From an uncultured Bacteroides sp. (GTDB taxonomy: Bacteria; Bacteroidota; Bacteroidia; Cytophagales; Cyclobacteriaceae), in contig CABHOV010000077.1 of the NCBI GenBank assembly GCA_902168185.1, positions 62,001 through 126,000 on the forward strand: DNA of 64,000 bases, in the 5' to 3' direction. The number at the start of each line of letters is the position of its first letter. The first letter of the stretch is position 1. The notes beneath the pieces were generated by a model. It ran no database searches, was not told the origin of the DNA, and worked only from the letters and a program-made list of their open reading frames with translations. This document shows positions 18,046 through 28,363 of the stretch, piece by piece. Both the position numbers and the translations under genes were made by a program.

Positions 18046-19443
18046 ATGAATGTACAGGTGAAATTTCTGGGTGGGGCAGGTACGGTAACGGGTTCACGTT
18101 ACCTGCTGGATATAGGTGGTTTCAGAATGCTGTTTGACTGCGGCCTCTTTCAGGGACTTAAGGAATTACGACTAAAGAATTGGGACGAGTTTCCTGTAGA
18201 CCCTTCAACCATCCATGCTGTGGTGATCAGCCACGCACACATCGATCACACCGGATATTTACCTCGTCTTGTACGCGAGGGATTTTCAGGATCTATATAC
18301 TGCACGGCCCCGACAGCGGAGCTTATGAAAATTATGTTGATGGACTCTGCCAAGCTCCAAGAGGAAGAGGCCAGTTATGCTGCACGCAAAGGCTATTCCA
18401 AGCATACCGAGCCTAAGCCACTCTATACATCACAGGATGTCGAGGATGTCTTTCCGCTTGTAAAGGCATATGACTATAATGAGACTATTAAGATGGATGC
18501 ATGCGCCGATATAATTTTTCGGGATGCAGGCCACTTGTTAGGGTCTGCTATAACTGAGCTCTTTGTTCATGGCGACCGACAGAATAAAAAAATAGTTTTC
18601 TCAGGTGACCTGGGACGGTATCATGACCCAATCCTGCATGCGCCAACGGCCATTGAGCAGACGGATGTTTTATTTATTGAATCCACCTATGGTGATAAAG
18701 TCAGCGCGGCATATGATCCGCAGGCCGATCTTGAGCGTATTGTTAATGAAACGTTTCAACGCAAAGGTGTTGTATTGATACCAGCCTTTGCCGTAGGACG
18801 TACGCAACTGCTGCTATACTATCTGTGTAAACTTATGCGTGAAGATAAGATTCCCGATGTGCCGGTATATATTGATAGTCCCATGGCGATCTCTGCTACT
18901 TCTTTATATACTACCTTTAGAGATTATCATAAAGTAAATTTTTCCTTATCCGAACTGGCGGGAAATCTGGAAACGAACATGATCGTCTTTGTAAAAACTG
19001 CTCAGCACTCCAAAACGCTGAATGAAGTTAAAACCAATGCGATCATCATTTCCTCCAGCGGCATGATGACGGGTGGACGCATCCTGCATCATTTATACCA
19101 TCGCCTTCCGCGCAAGCAGGATACCGTGCTCATCTCAGGATATCAGGCCGTCGGGACTCGCGGCCGTGACCTGGTGGACAAGAAGCCATCCATACGTATT
19201 TTCGGCACAGACGTGCCGGTGAACTGCCAGGTGGAAAATGTAAAGTCATTATCCGGGCATGCTGATCGTGATGAGTTGTTTCGCTGGATGAAGAACTTTA
19301 CCACAAAACCAAAAATAACATTTACAGTTCATGGTGAAGATCCCGGCCTGACAAATTACGGCAACGCTATTGGCAAGGAGTTCCAGTGGAATGTTGTCAG
19401 GCCTAAATATCAGGAAAGCTTTACGCTGTTTGAAGGTATATAG
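18046..19443 (+). CDS. Beta-CASP metallo-beta-lactamase RNase (MBL-fold)
   Basis: 465 residues of the Ysh1/CPSF-73-like beta-CASP family. The metallo-beta-lactamase core is complete: HAHIDHTG (motif 2), DAGHLLGS (motif 3) and SGDLGR (motif 4). The beta-CASP cap carries ESTYGD, PAFAVGRTQ and SSSGMMTGGRILHH, ending with LSGHADRDEL and a C-terminal histidine motif (FTVHGE). The family cleaves or trims RNA in the cytosol. It is convergent with the D-lactate dehydrogenase gene, with stops 8 bp apart. Confidence 0.92.
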   Translation: MNVQVKFLGGAGTVTGSRYLLDIGGFRMLFDCGLFQGLKELRLKNWDEFPVDPSTIHAVVISHAHIDHTGYLPRLVREGFSGSIYCTAPTAELMKIMLMDSAKLQEEEASYAARKGYSKHTEPKPLYTSQDVEDVFPLVKAYDYNETIKMDACADIIFRDAGHLLGSAITELFVHGDRQNKKIVFSGDLGRYHDPILHAPTAIEQTDVLFIESTYGDKVSAAYDPQADLERIVNETFQRKGVVLIPAFAVGRTQLLLYYLCKLMREDKIPDVPVYIDSPMAISATSLYTTFRDYHKVNFSLSELAGNLETNMIVFVKTAQHSKTLNEVKTNAIIISSSGMMTGGRILHHLYHRLPRKQDTVLISGYQAVGTRGRDLVDKKPSIRIFGTDVPVNCQVENVKSLSGHADRDELFRWMKNFTTKPKITFTVHGEDPGLTNYGNAIGKEFQWNVVRPKYQESFTLFEGI

Positions 19444-19451
19444 CAGTTGCG

Positions 19452-20441
19452 TTAAGATATCGACAGTTCATGAACGGCATCTGCACCACCTTCCCACGAT
19501 GCTATATTTTGAAAGGTCGTATGTGCAATTCCTGTCAATGCTTCTTTGGTGAGAAATCCCTGATGACCGGTTATCAGTACTTTCTTGTTTGATAACAACC
19601 GGGTATACACGGTGTCTTTTATAGTTTTGTCCCGCAGGTCCTGGAAGAATATATTTCTCTCAAGTTCGTATACATCCAGACATGCGCCACCGATATGGTT
19701 ATTTTCAAGCGCATGGAGTAGCGCCTCTGTCTGAACAATGCCGCCCCGGGCAGTATTGATCAGTATACTATCGGGCTTCATCTTGCTAAACGCATCGTAA
19801 GAAAAAAGATGTTTTGTGTGTTCGTGGAGTGGACAATGTATGGAAATGATATCGCTCTGCAACAGCAGTTCATCGAACGGTATATATTTGATCTGCAAAG
19901 AAGAAGCTTTCGGATTCTGAATAGGGTCACAGGCAAAAACACGGCCGCCGAAACCCTGCATAATCCTGGCGAAAGCCATCCCGATTTTACCAGTCCCAAG
20001 TATACCAATGGTTTTGCCGTGAATGTCAAAGCCTGTAAGTGTATCGAGTCGATAGTCCTGCAGCTGCAGGAGTAGACGACTCTGTGCTATTTTTCGGTTG
20101 AAGGCCAGGAGCATGGCTGCAGCATGTTCGGCTACGGAATAGGGGGAGTAGTCAGGAACATTAGCAATGTGTATACCCAGTTTTTTTGCTTTGTCAAGAT
20201 CGACATGATCGTACCCGGCTGAGCGTAGGGCTATATATCGTATACCCATTTTCGATAATTCATCTAATACAACACCGCTTGCATCATCTGCTGTAAAGAT
20301 AGAGATCGCTTCAAAACCTTTGGCAAGGTATACGGTCTGAAGACTGAGACGCTGGTCTGTATGCGTGATTCCGTGTTGCCCCGCTTCCTTCTCCAGGAAT
20401 GGTCTTTCATAGGGATGAGAACTATATATCAATACTTGCAT
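19452..20441 (-). CDS. ldhA: D-lactate dehydrogenase (2-hydroxyacid dehydrogenase)
   Basis: 329 residues, the usual length for LdhA-type enzymes that reduce pyruvate to D-lactate with NADH. Visible are the Rossmann motif GTGKIG in IGILGTGKIGMAF, an acidic residue after the next strand (VFACDP) that favours NAD, catalytic Arg in INTARGGIV, Glu in YELE, and His in ITGHQGFLT. The terminal FQNI segment is also typical. Other D-2-hydroxyacids remain possible. It is divergent from the GH43 gene across a 423-bp spacer that carries the GH43 promoter module. Confidence 0.88.
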   Translation of the reverse strand: MQVLIYSSHPYERPFLEKEAGQHGITHTDQRLSLQTVYLAKGFEAISIFTADDASGVVLDELSKMGIRYIALRSAGYDHVDLDKAKKLGIHIANVPDYSPYSVAEHAAAMLLAFNRKIAQSRLLLQLQDYRLDTLTGFDIHGKTIGILGTGKIGMAFARIMQGFGGRVFACDPIQNPKASSLQIKYIPFDELLLQSDIISIHCPLHEHTKHLFSYDAFSKMKPDSILINTARGGIVQTEALLHALENNHIGGACLDVYELERNIFFQDLRDKTIKDTVYTRLLSNKKVLITGHQGFLTKEALTGIAHTTFQNIASWEGGADAVHELSIS

Positions 20442-20613
20442 CGCGAGGTTTTTTTCAAAGATATATAGCTGTAGAGGCTGTATTCCTGAGGAATGTCAGC
20501 AACAAGTCTGAGGTTTGTCAGCATTTTATGCCCTGGCGAAGTAACCGCTTATTGCAAGTACTCTTCATCTCGTTGTTACTACATCTGTTATACTGGTATA
20601 AATTCAATGCTAA

Positions 20614-20713
20614 CGATTGAATTATATTGATCAATCGTTTGAAATTAATCTATATGACCCTCCTGATTTCATGGATTGCCCCCTTGAACGGCTGGTGTTT
20701 GCTGATACATTTG
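20614..20713 (+). promoter_or_regulatory. PUL promoter module 1 (GH43 gene)
   Basis: Two sites CGATTGAA (20614-20621) and CGTTTGAA (20636-20643) lie 22 bp apart. Then come TGACCCTC (20655-20662), TCATG, CCCCC (20679-20683) and a Bacteroidetes -7 element TACATTTG (20706-20713), with TTG 19 bp before it. The same elements in the same order and nearly the same spacing occur before susC. The paired sites fit an AraC-type dimer, most likely the HTCS encoded at 30823. Confidence 0.7.
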
Positions 20714-20758
20714 TTTCGTGTAGGCAAGAAAGGTTCAGGTATAGCATCGGTGTTACAG

Positions 20759-20781
20759 GTTTAAACTTCGTTTGTTTAAAC
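20759..20781. repeat. Tandem palindromes GTTTAAAC in GH43 leader
   Basis: The 8-bp palindrome GTTTAAAC occurs at 20759-20766 and again at 20774-20781, 15 bp apart, downstream of the -7 element and so inside the predicted 5' leader. Its role is unknown. Confidence 0.4.
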
Positions 20782-20864
20782 GATGATTAACCGGTGATTT
20801 CTGTTTGTTAATGATATATACCTATATCAAGTTGCCAGCTATTGTTTCATTTAAACCCAGATCC

Positions 20865-23132
20865 ATGAAAGAAAAAATTTTACAATCAAAGACGATGTTG
20901 CATTGTCTTTCACTTCCGGTTTTAGCATTCGCTGTTAAAGCTGCCGGTAACATGATTCGCAGTACGGTTGTCTCAAGCTCCTTGGTGTTGATGATGACTA
21001 TATCTTCACTGTCCAACGTCAATGCTCAAAGTACATTTTATCCCGGGGGCGATTGGTATGATATCAATGGCAACATCGTTCAGGCTGTTGAGGGCGGCAT
21101 TATGCAGATCGGAGGCCTCTATTACCTGTGGGGCATGGATCGTTCGCAGAACAACTACCGCTTTCGCGGTGTGAATCTATACTCGTCACCCGATCTGAAG
21201 ACCTGGACTTTTGTCAATACGATTCTCAGCAGAACATCACATCCTGATCTCGACAATGATGCGGTGGTAGAAAGACCTAAACTTTTACACAACACCAACA
21301 CCGGGCAATATATACTCTGGGTTCACTACGAAGGCTGGAATGCATACTCAACTGCTGAAGTTGGCTATGCTACAAGTAGTACAGTAGGAGGAAACTATAC
21401 CTGGCAGGGGCATTTTCGACCGCTTAATAATGATAGCCGGGATATGAATGTATTCAAGGATTCAGATGGCAAAGCGTACCTGATCAGCAGCGTTGCTATT
21501 AACTCTGAGGTAGTGATTATGGAGTTGAATGCATCCTATACTGCACCTGTGCAGGAAGTGTTCCGGGGCTATAATAGTAATTCAAATTCAGGTATAGGTT
21601 GTGAAGGACATGCTATAATAAAATCAGGAGGGACCTATTTCTGGATTCAATCCTTCTGTTCCGGCTGGGATACAAATGACAACCGGTATTTTACAGCCAC
21701 TTCACTTGCCGGCCCCTGGACGAGCCGTGGTAATATAGCACCTGCAGGAGCCAGAACCTATCAGTCACAAGTTACCAATGCCTTTGCTGTAACCGGTACC
21801 AGTGCAACAACCTATGTATATGTTGGGGATCGCTGGTCTGTTGGTAATTACTCGATGACGCGGCTCATTCTGCAACCGCTTCAGATTTCAGGCGCTACAT
21901 TAAGTCTGCCGTGGTATGATCAATGGAGTATAAATACAACCACCGGTATAGCAACAGGCGGGCCTGCTATAAATTTTAACGGCGAGTTCCGTTTGATAAA
22001 CAAGTATTCAGGAAAAGTTATGGAGGTGCCCGGGTATGCCACCACGGACGGTACCCAAATCAAACAGTATACATCTAACAATGGCACAAACCAGCGATGG
22101 ATCATTCAAAACCTGGGACGTGGAGAGTATAGAATCAACAACGTGAATAGCGGAAAGGCAGTGGACAATCCTTCTGCTTCCCGTACGGTAGGCACCAACA
22201 TGATTCAATATACGTACAACGGTGGCTATAATCAGAAATGGCATATTATACCTTGCGCGGACGGATCATACAGAATCGATAATGTAAACAGCCTGGGGAA
22301 AATAATAGAGATTGCAGATTCCTCTCTAGCCAACGGAGCAGGTGTCGTGTTGGGTGACTTTGCATACTGGCCCAATCAGCAATGGTATATAGTTCCGGTG
22401 CCGGCTTCAGTGACCATCGAAGAAAATACAACGGGCTTTTGCAGTGCCGAAGGAACGATCGATACAAATTATACAGGCTATACCGGAGCCGGCTTTGTAA
22501 ACACCAACAACGCTGTGGGTGCCGGCATCAACTGGCGAGTAAACTTGACCACGAGCGGAGCAAAAACATTTACCTTTCGCTACGCCAATGGAAGCGGTGC
22601 AAACCGGCCGGCAAACTTGCTTGTAAACGGAGTTGTAGTGGCTTCCAATATAAACTTTCCCGCTACCAGCACATGGACAACCTGGTCGACAGTAACGGTT
22701 AACGCAAACATCAACGCGAATACATCGGCCGTTGTGCGACTCCAGGCATCTACGGCCGCAGGTACAGCAAACATCGATAACATTGCTGTAACCGGTTCGG
22801 CTACCGCTGAATGCGGATCATCATCTTCGGCAGCGAGGCAGGAAAGCCCGGGACACGTAACAGAAGATAGCGAGCATAATGCAGTGACTGGATACCCGAA
22901 TCCATTCACGGAGAAAGCATATATAGCAGTCTCGCTGCTGCAGCCTGCTGATGTTACCGTAGATATACTGAACGCATCAGGCATCAAGGCAAAAACGTAT
23001 TCGTTCGGAATGTTATCAGCAGGTACACATGAACTTGAACTGGATGGACGGGAATTGCCTACCGGTATATATGTATACAAAACACTCATCAACGGCAAAC
23101 TAACCACGGGGAAACTTATAAAAGGGAAGTAA
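20865..23132 (+). CDS. Secreted GH43 (exo-beta-1,3-galactanase-like)-CBM13-CBM6 enzyme with T9SS tail
   Basis: About 755 residues from ATG 20865 with an unusually long signal region ending NVNAQ. The GH43 five-blade propeller (about 55-365, WYDINGNIVQAVEGG) resembles subfamily 24; Glu247 in GCEGHA is the likely acid and Gln302 in YQSQVT matches the glutamine that replaces the usual base in that subfamily (from memory). A ricin-type CBM13 follows with three QxW motifs (QRW, QKW, QQW), then a CBM6-like beta-sandwich (about 510-645) and a type IX secretion C-terminal domain (YPNPF...GIYVYKTLINGK). It should release galactose from beta-1,3-galactan outside the cell. It has its own promoter module shared with susC. 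Confidence 0.88.
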   Translation: MKEKILQSKTMLHCLSLPVLAFAVKAAGNMIRSTVVSSSLVLMMTISSLSNVNAQSTFYPGGDWYDINGNIVQAVEGGIMQIGGLYYLWGMDRSQNNYRFRGVNLYSSPDLKTWTFVNTILSRTSHPDLDNDAVVERPKLLHNTNTGQYILWVHYEGWNAYSTAEVGYATSSTVGGNYTWQGHFRPLNNDSRDMNVFKDSDGKAYLISSVAINSEVVIMELNASYTAPVQEVFRGYNSNSNSGIGCEGHAIIKSGGTYFWIQSFCSGWDTNDNRYFTATSLAGPWTSRGNIAPAGARTYQSQVTNAFAVTGTSATTYVYVGDRWSVGNYSMTRLILQPLQISGATLSLPWYDQWSINTTTGIATGGPAINFNGEFRLINKYSGKVMEVPGYATTDGTQIKQYTSNNGTNQRWIIQNLGRGEYRINNVNSGKAVDNPSASRTVGTNMIQYTYNGGYNQKWHIIPCADGSYRIDNVNSLGKIIEIADSSLANGAGVVLGDFAYWPNQQWYIVPVPASVTIEENTTGFCSAEGTIDTNYTGYTGAGFVNTNNAVGAGINWRVNLTTSGAKTFTFRYANGSGANRPANLLVNGVVVASNINFPATSTWTTWSTVTVNANINANTSAVVRLQASTAAGTANIDNIAVTGSATAECGSSSSAARQESPGHVTEDSEHNAVTGYPNPFTEKAYIAVSLLQPADVTVDILNASGIKAKTYSFGMLSAGTHELELDGRELPTGIYVYKTLINGKLTTGKLIKGK

Positions 23133-23326
23133 CAAAATAACACAATCTCGCCACACAACGGTTGGGCTGGATTTGCGACAAGGGTAACATGAGTTATAAC
23201 AACGGTTGTGACTCATGCCTTTTCTTTTCACGTGCCAGCAACAATACCCTCTGATCAGGATGCCAACGCCACGCCGATCTCGGACACCAGACCTTAAAAA
23301 CGAAATGCTCATGAGTGGTCTTAAAA

Positions 23327-23423
23327 CGTTTGAAATTCGTTTTAAAACGATTGAAAAGTCTAAGTGACCCTCTTTATATCATGAAGTAACCCCCGGCCTG
23401 GCAGGCCCATCCGTGTACATTTG
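23327..23423 (+). promoter_or_regulatory. PUL promoter module 2 (susC operon)
   Basis: TTAAAACGTTTGAAA (23321-23335) and TTAAAACGATTGAAA (23342-23356) are direct repeats exactly 21 bp apart, differing at one base. TGACCCTC begins at 23365, CCCCC is at 23390-23394 and the -7 element TACATTTG at 23416-23423. The distance from GACCCTC to TACATTTG is 50 bp, identical to module 1. There is no clear -33 TTG, consistent with activator dependence. Confidence 0.72.
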
Positions 23424-23615
23424 TTTACACGCGAACTTCACCAAAAACACCGGATGTCGCTTGTGATCAAGTCAGCTTCTAACAACTAACCCCAAACCCA
23501 TGAATACATTACAATCCACCAACTCCGGTTGAAAAGCACGGTGTCCACTCGTGCAAATCCATTGCAGTGATTATCACATTCTGAATCAAAATTTTAAAGC
23601 TTTAACCCTATACTT

Positions 23616-26600
23616 ATGAGAGATAGAATTTTACGAAAGAAAATTATTCTCCATCTACTCGCGTGTCTGTGCTGTGCATTTGCAACGGTACCGACATGGG
23701 CTGATGATGGAAAGTACCGCGCAGATTTTACCGTGACCGGTAAAATAACTTCCGCTGATGACAACACACCCGTTCCTGGTGTGAACGTACTTGTAAAAGG
23801 TACTTCCAACGGAACCTCAACGGATGCAGACGGCAGATATACCATCAACGTTCCGGATGGGAATGCAGTCCTTGTGTTTTCATTTATAGGATACTTGCCG
23901 CAGGAGATCACGGTAGGTGAACGCACCACGGTGGATGTTCAACTCGTTTCTGATATCACACAATTATCCGAAGTAGTAGTGGTCGGATACGGTACGCAAA
24001 AACGTTCTGACATTACCGGCTCGGTAACCTCTGTATCCAAGGACAGATTGTCCAATCTCCCGGTAACAAACTTGTCACAAGCATTGCAGGGAGCTACTGC
24101 AGGTCTGCAGATCACGCAGCAATCTTCTGTTCCCGGTAGTTCAGGCACCATGCAGGTGCGTGGTGTGAATTCAATCAACGCCAGCACCGGTCCCTTCATC
24201 GTTCTCGATGCTATGCCATTTTTTGGAAGCCTGAATGATATAAATCCGAATGATATAGCTTCCATCGAAATTCTGAAAGATGCTTCCGCGGTAGCGATCT
24301 ATGGAACGCGTGGTTCCAATGGAGTTATACTCATCACCACCAAGCGCGGAACCAATAAAGATGGTAAGCCTAATATCAACTTCAACGCCTATGGTGGCGT
24401 TGAAAATATAGCCCATACACTCACGCCTATGGGGCCGGATCAGTATGTACAAAAGTATAAAGACTTTCTCACGGCAAATGGTATTACACAAACTGCTGTG
24501 CTTCCTAACCTTGCTGAACAGGAAAACTATGCGAATGGTAAGACTACAGATTGGATGAAAGAAGCCACCCGCACCGGAAACATTCAAGAGTATAACCTGA
24601 GTGTCAGTGGTGGTACTCCGAAAGTACAGTATTACTTTTCAGCTACACGCCTTGCACAGAAAGGTGTTGTTGAAGGCTTCCAATTCAATCGCACTACTGT
24701 GCGCTCGAACCTTGACGCACAGGTCACAGATTACCTGAAGATCGGAATGTCGAGCTTCTTTACCGATAACAATTATGATGGAGGCCGCGCAAATCTTCTG
24801 CAGGCTACGGCGATGAGTCCGTATTCAGTGCCCAGAGATGCGAATGGTAAATATATAGTTTATCCGATGGCGCCTGAGCAGCTGTTTGTGAACCCATTGC
24901 TTGGACTTACCACCGATCGCACCGATCGCGGGAAGAACTTAACTGGTAATGGCTATGTGGAGTTGACACCGAAATTCCTGGAAGGATTCAAATACCAACT
25001 CAAGGGTGCCTATATATATAACATGGTACATGTAGCATCCTATACAGGAAGAGCTGCCAATGATCAAAGCGGTACAGCCACGTTGCGGGACAGTACCAGC
25101 AACAACTGGGTATTGGAAAATGTTGTAAGCTATACCAAAGATATCAACAAGCATCACGTTGATATAACAGCGGCTTACAGTGCACAAAAAGTATCAAGCT
25201 TCGAATCCGAAGCATCCGCTACAGGTTTCATCAACGATGCTTTGTCGTATAATGATCTTCTTGCAGGAGCTTCAAAATCCGCAAATTCGGAAGCCAATGA
25301 ATACACATTGCTATCGCAGCTGGGAAGAATAAACTACTCGTATGATAGCCGCTACCTGTTAACGCTTACTGCACGAAGAGATGGTTACTCTGCTTTTGGT
25401 GCTAACAAAAGTAAATATGGTGTCTTCCCATCCATGGCTATAGGCTGGAACCTGCATAACGAAGCCTTCATGAGTAATTTATCAAACATCATTTCACAGG
25501 CCAAGCTCAGAGTGTCCTACGGTAAAACCGGAAATCAGGCTATAGCACCCAATCAAACCTATACCACGGCTACTACTGTGCAGCAACCTTTTACAGGAGC
25601 AATTCAAACCGGTGTAGTATATAATACACTTGGTAATGGCGACCTTAGCTGGGAGTCTACAACAACCCTGAACGGTGCTATAGATTTTGGATTGCTGGAA
25701 GATCGCTTCACAGGAACAATAGAAGTATATAAAAGTAAAACAGAAGATATACTCCTGAAGCGTGCCTTACCCGGTGTGAATGGCTATGCAGACATCTGGA
25801 CCAACCTGGGCAAGATGCAAAATGTTGGCGTGGAAGTAACGCTGAATTCTGTTAACATCGACAGAGGTAATTTCAGATGGGAGACTTCTCTTAATTTCTC
25901 AACGTATAAGAACAAGATCCTGGAACTATATGGTGATGGAAGAGATGATATAGGCAATACCTGGTTCATCGGCCAGCCTTTGCGTGTTATCTATGGTTAT
26001 GAAAAAATAGGCATCTGGCAAACCGAAGATATAGGGTCGTACGATCCGGTTGCAAAAGCAGGTGATATCAAGTTCAAAGATCAACCGACGGTGGATACCG
26101 ATGGTGATGGGAAACCGGATGCTGGCGATGGCATCATCGATTCGAAAGACCGCGTTATTATAGGTCAGCGAAATCCAAAATGGTATGGCGGTATAACGAA
26201 TACATTCCACTATAAGAATTTTCACCTGAGCATTTTTGTACAGACCTCACAAGGTGGCCTCAAGCGCAATGCCGATCTCACTTATGCTGATGAAGCAGGT
26301 CGCAGAAATCTTCCGGACGGTTTTGGTTATTGGACACCGGAGAATCGAGACAACTACTGGCCATCTTTATCTGCCTATAAAAACTACCGCGGGTATCACT
26401 TTGCAGAAGACTGGAGCTATGTGCGTTTGAAAGATGTGCGCCTGAGCTATACGGTTCCGAAGGATTTCCTAAGCCGTTATGGCATCGGGGCTCTTACCAT
26501 CTATGCTGCAGGAAGGAATCTATATACCTGGACCAACTGGTTTGGCTGGGATCCCGAGATGAACTATGCATCCAGAGGCTCCAGTGGAGACAATCTTAAC

Positions 26601-26648
26601 TATCCGGTAGTAAGATCCATTTCTCTTGGTATAAATCTCTCTCTATAA
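23616..26648 (+). CDS. SusC/RagA TonB-linked outer-membrane transporter
   Basis: 1010 residues. Signal peptide (about 1-29), carboxypeptidase-regulatory-like domain (about 36-112, GKITSADDNTPVPGVNVLVKG), the SusC signature VVVVGYGTQKRSDITGSV, a plug domain (PGSSGTMQVRGVNSIN, PNDIASIEILKDASAVAIYGTRGSNGVI) and the C-terminal beta-barrel ending in NLSL. It imports oligosaccharides across the outer membrane using TonB, with SusD as the lid. susD starts 18 bp downstream. The 483-bp spacer upstream holds promoter module 2 and an about 190-base leader. Confidence 0.96.
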   Translation: MRDRILRKKIILHLLACLCCAFATVPTWADDGKYRADFTVTGKITSADDNTPVPGVNVLVKGTSNGTSTDADGRYTINVPDGNAVLVFSFIGYLPQEITVGERTTVDVQLVSDITQLSEVVVVGYGTQKRSDITGSVTSVSKDRLSNLPVTNLSQALQGATAGLQITQQSSVPGSSGTMQVRGVNSINASTGPFIVLDAMPFFGSLNDINPNDIASIEILKDASAVAIYGTRGSNGVILITTKRGTNKDGKPNINFNAYGGVENIAHTLTPMGPDQYVQKYKDFLTANGITQTAVLPNLAEQENYANGKTTDWMKEATRTGNIQEYNLSVSGGTPKVQYYFSATRLAQKGVVEGFQFNRTTVRSNLDAQVTDYLKIGMSSFFTDNNYDGGRANLLQATAMSPYSVPRDANGKYIVYPMAPEQLFVNPLLGLTTDRTDRGKNLTGNGYVELTPKFLEGFKYQLKGAYIYNMVHVASYTGRAANDQSGTATLRDSTSNNWVLENVVSYTKDINKHHVDITAAYSAQKVSSFESEASATGFINDALSYNDLLAGASKSANSEANEYTLLSQLGRINYSYDSRYLLTLTARRDGYSAFGANKSKYGVFPSMAIGWNLHNEAFMSNLSNIISQAKLRVSYGKTGNQAIAPNQTYTTATTVQQPFTGAIQTGVVYNTLGNGDLSWESTTTLNGAIDFGLLEDRFTGTIEVYKSKTEDILLKRALPGVNGYADIWTNLGKMQNVGVEVTLNSVNIDRGNFRWETSLNFSTYKNKILELYGDGRDDIGNTWFIGQPLRVIYGYEKIGIWQTEDIGSYDPVAKAGDIKFKDQPTVDTDGDGKPDAGDGIIDSKDRVIIGQRNPKWYGGITNTFHYKNFHLSIFVQTSQGGLKRNADLTYADEAGRRNLPDGFGYWTPENRDNYWPSLSAYKNYRGYHFAEDWSYVRLKDVRLSYTVPKDFLSRYGIGALTIYAAGRNLYTWTNWFGWDPEMNYASRGSSGDNLNYPVVRSISLGINLSL

Positions 26649-26666
26649 TCAATAAAGAAAGACTAT

Positions 26667-28340
26667 ATGAAAACGATATATAAAGTAGTGATGTGTACAG
26701 GCTTGCTGTTGGCAAGTATATCCTGCAGTGATTCATTTTTGGATGAAGAAGTAAAAGATAAATATTCGCCATCTACATTGAATGATAAGTTAGGTTTTGA
26801 TGCCGCGGTCGTTGGTATATACCAGCATTTTGCAACGTTGCCCAAAAGCTCAAACGATCAGACGTTTATCAACATCTGGAATATAGGCACGGATATACTC
26901 TGGGCTCCGGCCGGTCGTTCCAACGGAGATGCCAGACCTTATTTTGACTACGCGCAGATGAATGCTTCCGATGCCGCCTCACTCAAGCTGTGGCGATATC
27001 TCTATAAGCTCATCAACAATGCCAACAACCTGATCGCAAGTGCCCAGCAGGCAGATATAGCGGGGCTTTCCGAAGCAGATAAAGCGGTATATGAAGGCGA
27101 GGCTAAATTTTTTAGGGCCTATGCTTATGATATGCTTGTGACACTATATGGTGGCGTGCCACTGGTCATCGAACCTACGGTAGAGCCGCGAACAGATTTC
27201 ACGCGTGCATCGGTCGCAGAAATAAATAGTTTGATCGAAGCAGATTTACTCTTTGCCGTTGAAAAGTTGCCAAAGATCGGCGCTGCTGCAAAGGAGGGAA
27301 GAGCCAATAAAGCGATGGCCCGTCAGTTGCTCGGTACAGCATACCTGCGCATGGGCGAAGATGCGAAAGCCGAGGCACAACTCACCGAAATCATCAATGG
27401 TAACAGCGGGGCTTTGAGTCTGGTGAAAAACAGATTTGGTGTTCGCGCCAATTTACCGGGTGATCCATTTTCTGATATGTTCATCTTTGGCAATCAACGC
27501 AGGTCGCAAGGAAACTCTGAAGTAATCTGGGTACTTGAAAATGAGAACCCAACCGATAAGCCGTATTCAACAGACTCTCCGCAGCAGCGCAGAAACTGGG
27601 GTGGTGGCTATTATGATATTGCAGGAATGCTTCCATCGGACTCGCTGGGTGGTAGAAGTATTGGCAGGGTTCGCCTAAACAACTGGGTGCTATATAGTCT
27701 ATACCAGGATGAGGATATGCGCAATTCAAAATACAACCTGCGAAGACACTGGTACTTCAACAACGCCGATGCTAAATATAGCGCCATTCGCGGACAGGAA
27801 GTACCGTATGGTATAGATAAAGAATTTACACTTGGCGATGGTTCTAAGATAAAAGTCCTCGCTGCAGATACCGTGTGGAGACTGGCTCCCTATATCACAA
27901 AGTGGTCTGCATTCGATCCACGCGATACGTTCGGCTATGGTATGTGGAAAGATTTCATATTGATGCGTTTAGCGGAAACATATTTGCTGCGGGCAGAAGC
28001 ACGTTTCAACCAAGGCAATACTTCCGGTGCTGCCGATGACCTCAACGAAGTGAGAGGTAGGGCAAACGCTTCGGTTGTCGATGCTGACGATGTTACCTTA
28101 GACTATATATTGGATGAGCGCGCCCGAGAACTGATCGGCGAAGAGAACAGAAGAATGACGCTGGTGCGCACCGGAACATTGGTAACACGCGCTACTACAC
28201 TCAGCGGCACTACACCGCTGGCCAACGGTAACATCGAAACCACGAATGGACTCACTGATAAACATCTTTTGCTGCCCATTCCTCAAGTGGAGATTGATCT
28301 GAATAAAGATGCCAAGCTTGACCAGAATCCCTTGTATTAA
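26667..28340 (+). CDS. SusD/RagB surface glycan-binding lipoprotein
   Basis: 557 residues. The lipoprotein signal is clear (CTGLLLASISC, then SDSFLDEE). The helical TPR-like SusD fold carries the typical LWRYLYKLINNANNLI and GEAKFFRAYAYDMLVTLYGGVPLV blocks and the RagB/SusD C-terminus (LRLAETYLLRAEARF, DERARELIGEENRRMTLVRTG). It caps the SusC barrel and delivers oligosaccharide. It is directly downstream of susC, and a long stem-loop follows its stop before the GH105 gene. Confidence 0.96.
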   Translation: MKTIYKVVMCTGLLLASISCSDSFLDEEVKDKYSPSTLNDKLGFDAAVVGIYQHFATLPKSSNDQTFINIWNIGTDILWAPAGRSNGDARPYFDYAQMNASDAASLKLWRYLYKLINNANNLIASAQQADIAGLSEADKAVYEGEAKFFRAYAYDMLVTLYGGVPLVIEPTVEPRTDFTRASVAEINSLIEADLLFAVEKLPKIGAAAKEGRANKAMARQLLGTAYLRMGEDAKAEAQLTEIINGNSGALSLVKNRFGVRANLPGDPFSDMFIFGNQRRSQGNSEVIWVLENENPTDKPYSTDSPQQRRNWGGGYYDIAGMLPSDSLGGRSIGRVRLNNWVLYSLYQDEDMRNSKYNLRRHWYFNNADAKYSAIRGQEVPYGIDKEFTLGDGSKIKVLAADTVWRLAPYITKWSAFDPRDTFGYGMWKDFILMRLAETYLLRAEARFNQGNTSGAADDLNEVRGRANASVVDADDVTLDYILDERARELIGEENRRMTLVRTGTLVTRATTLSGTTPLANGNIETTNGLTDKHLLLPIPQVEIDLNKDAKLDQNPLY

Positions 28341-28363
28341 AAATTGATCGGTCATTGCTAATG

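Noticed and set aside
22580-23158. 192-codon minus-strand open frame
   Set aside because: Antisense to the CBM6 and T9SS part of the GH43 protein; composition (Ser/Val-rich) reflects the codon pattern of the real gene.
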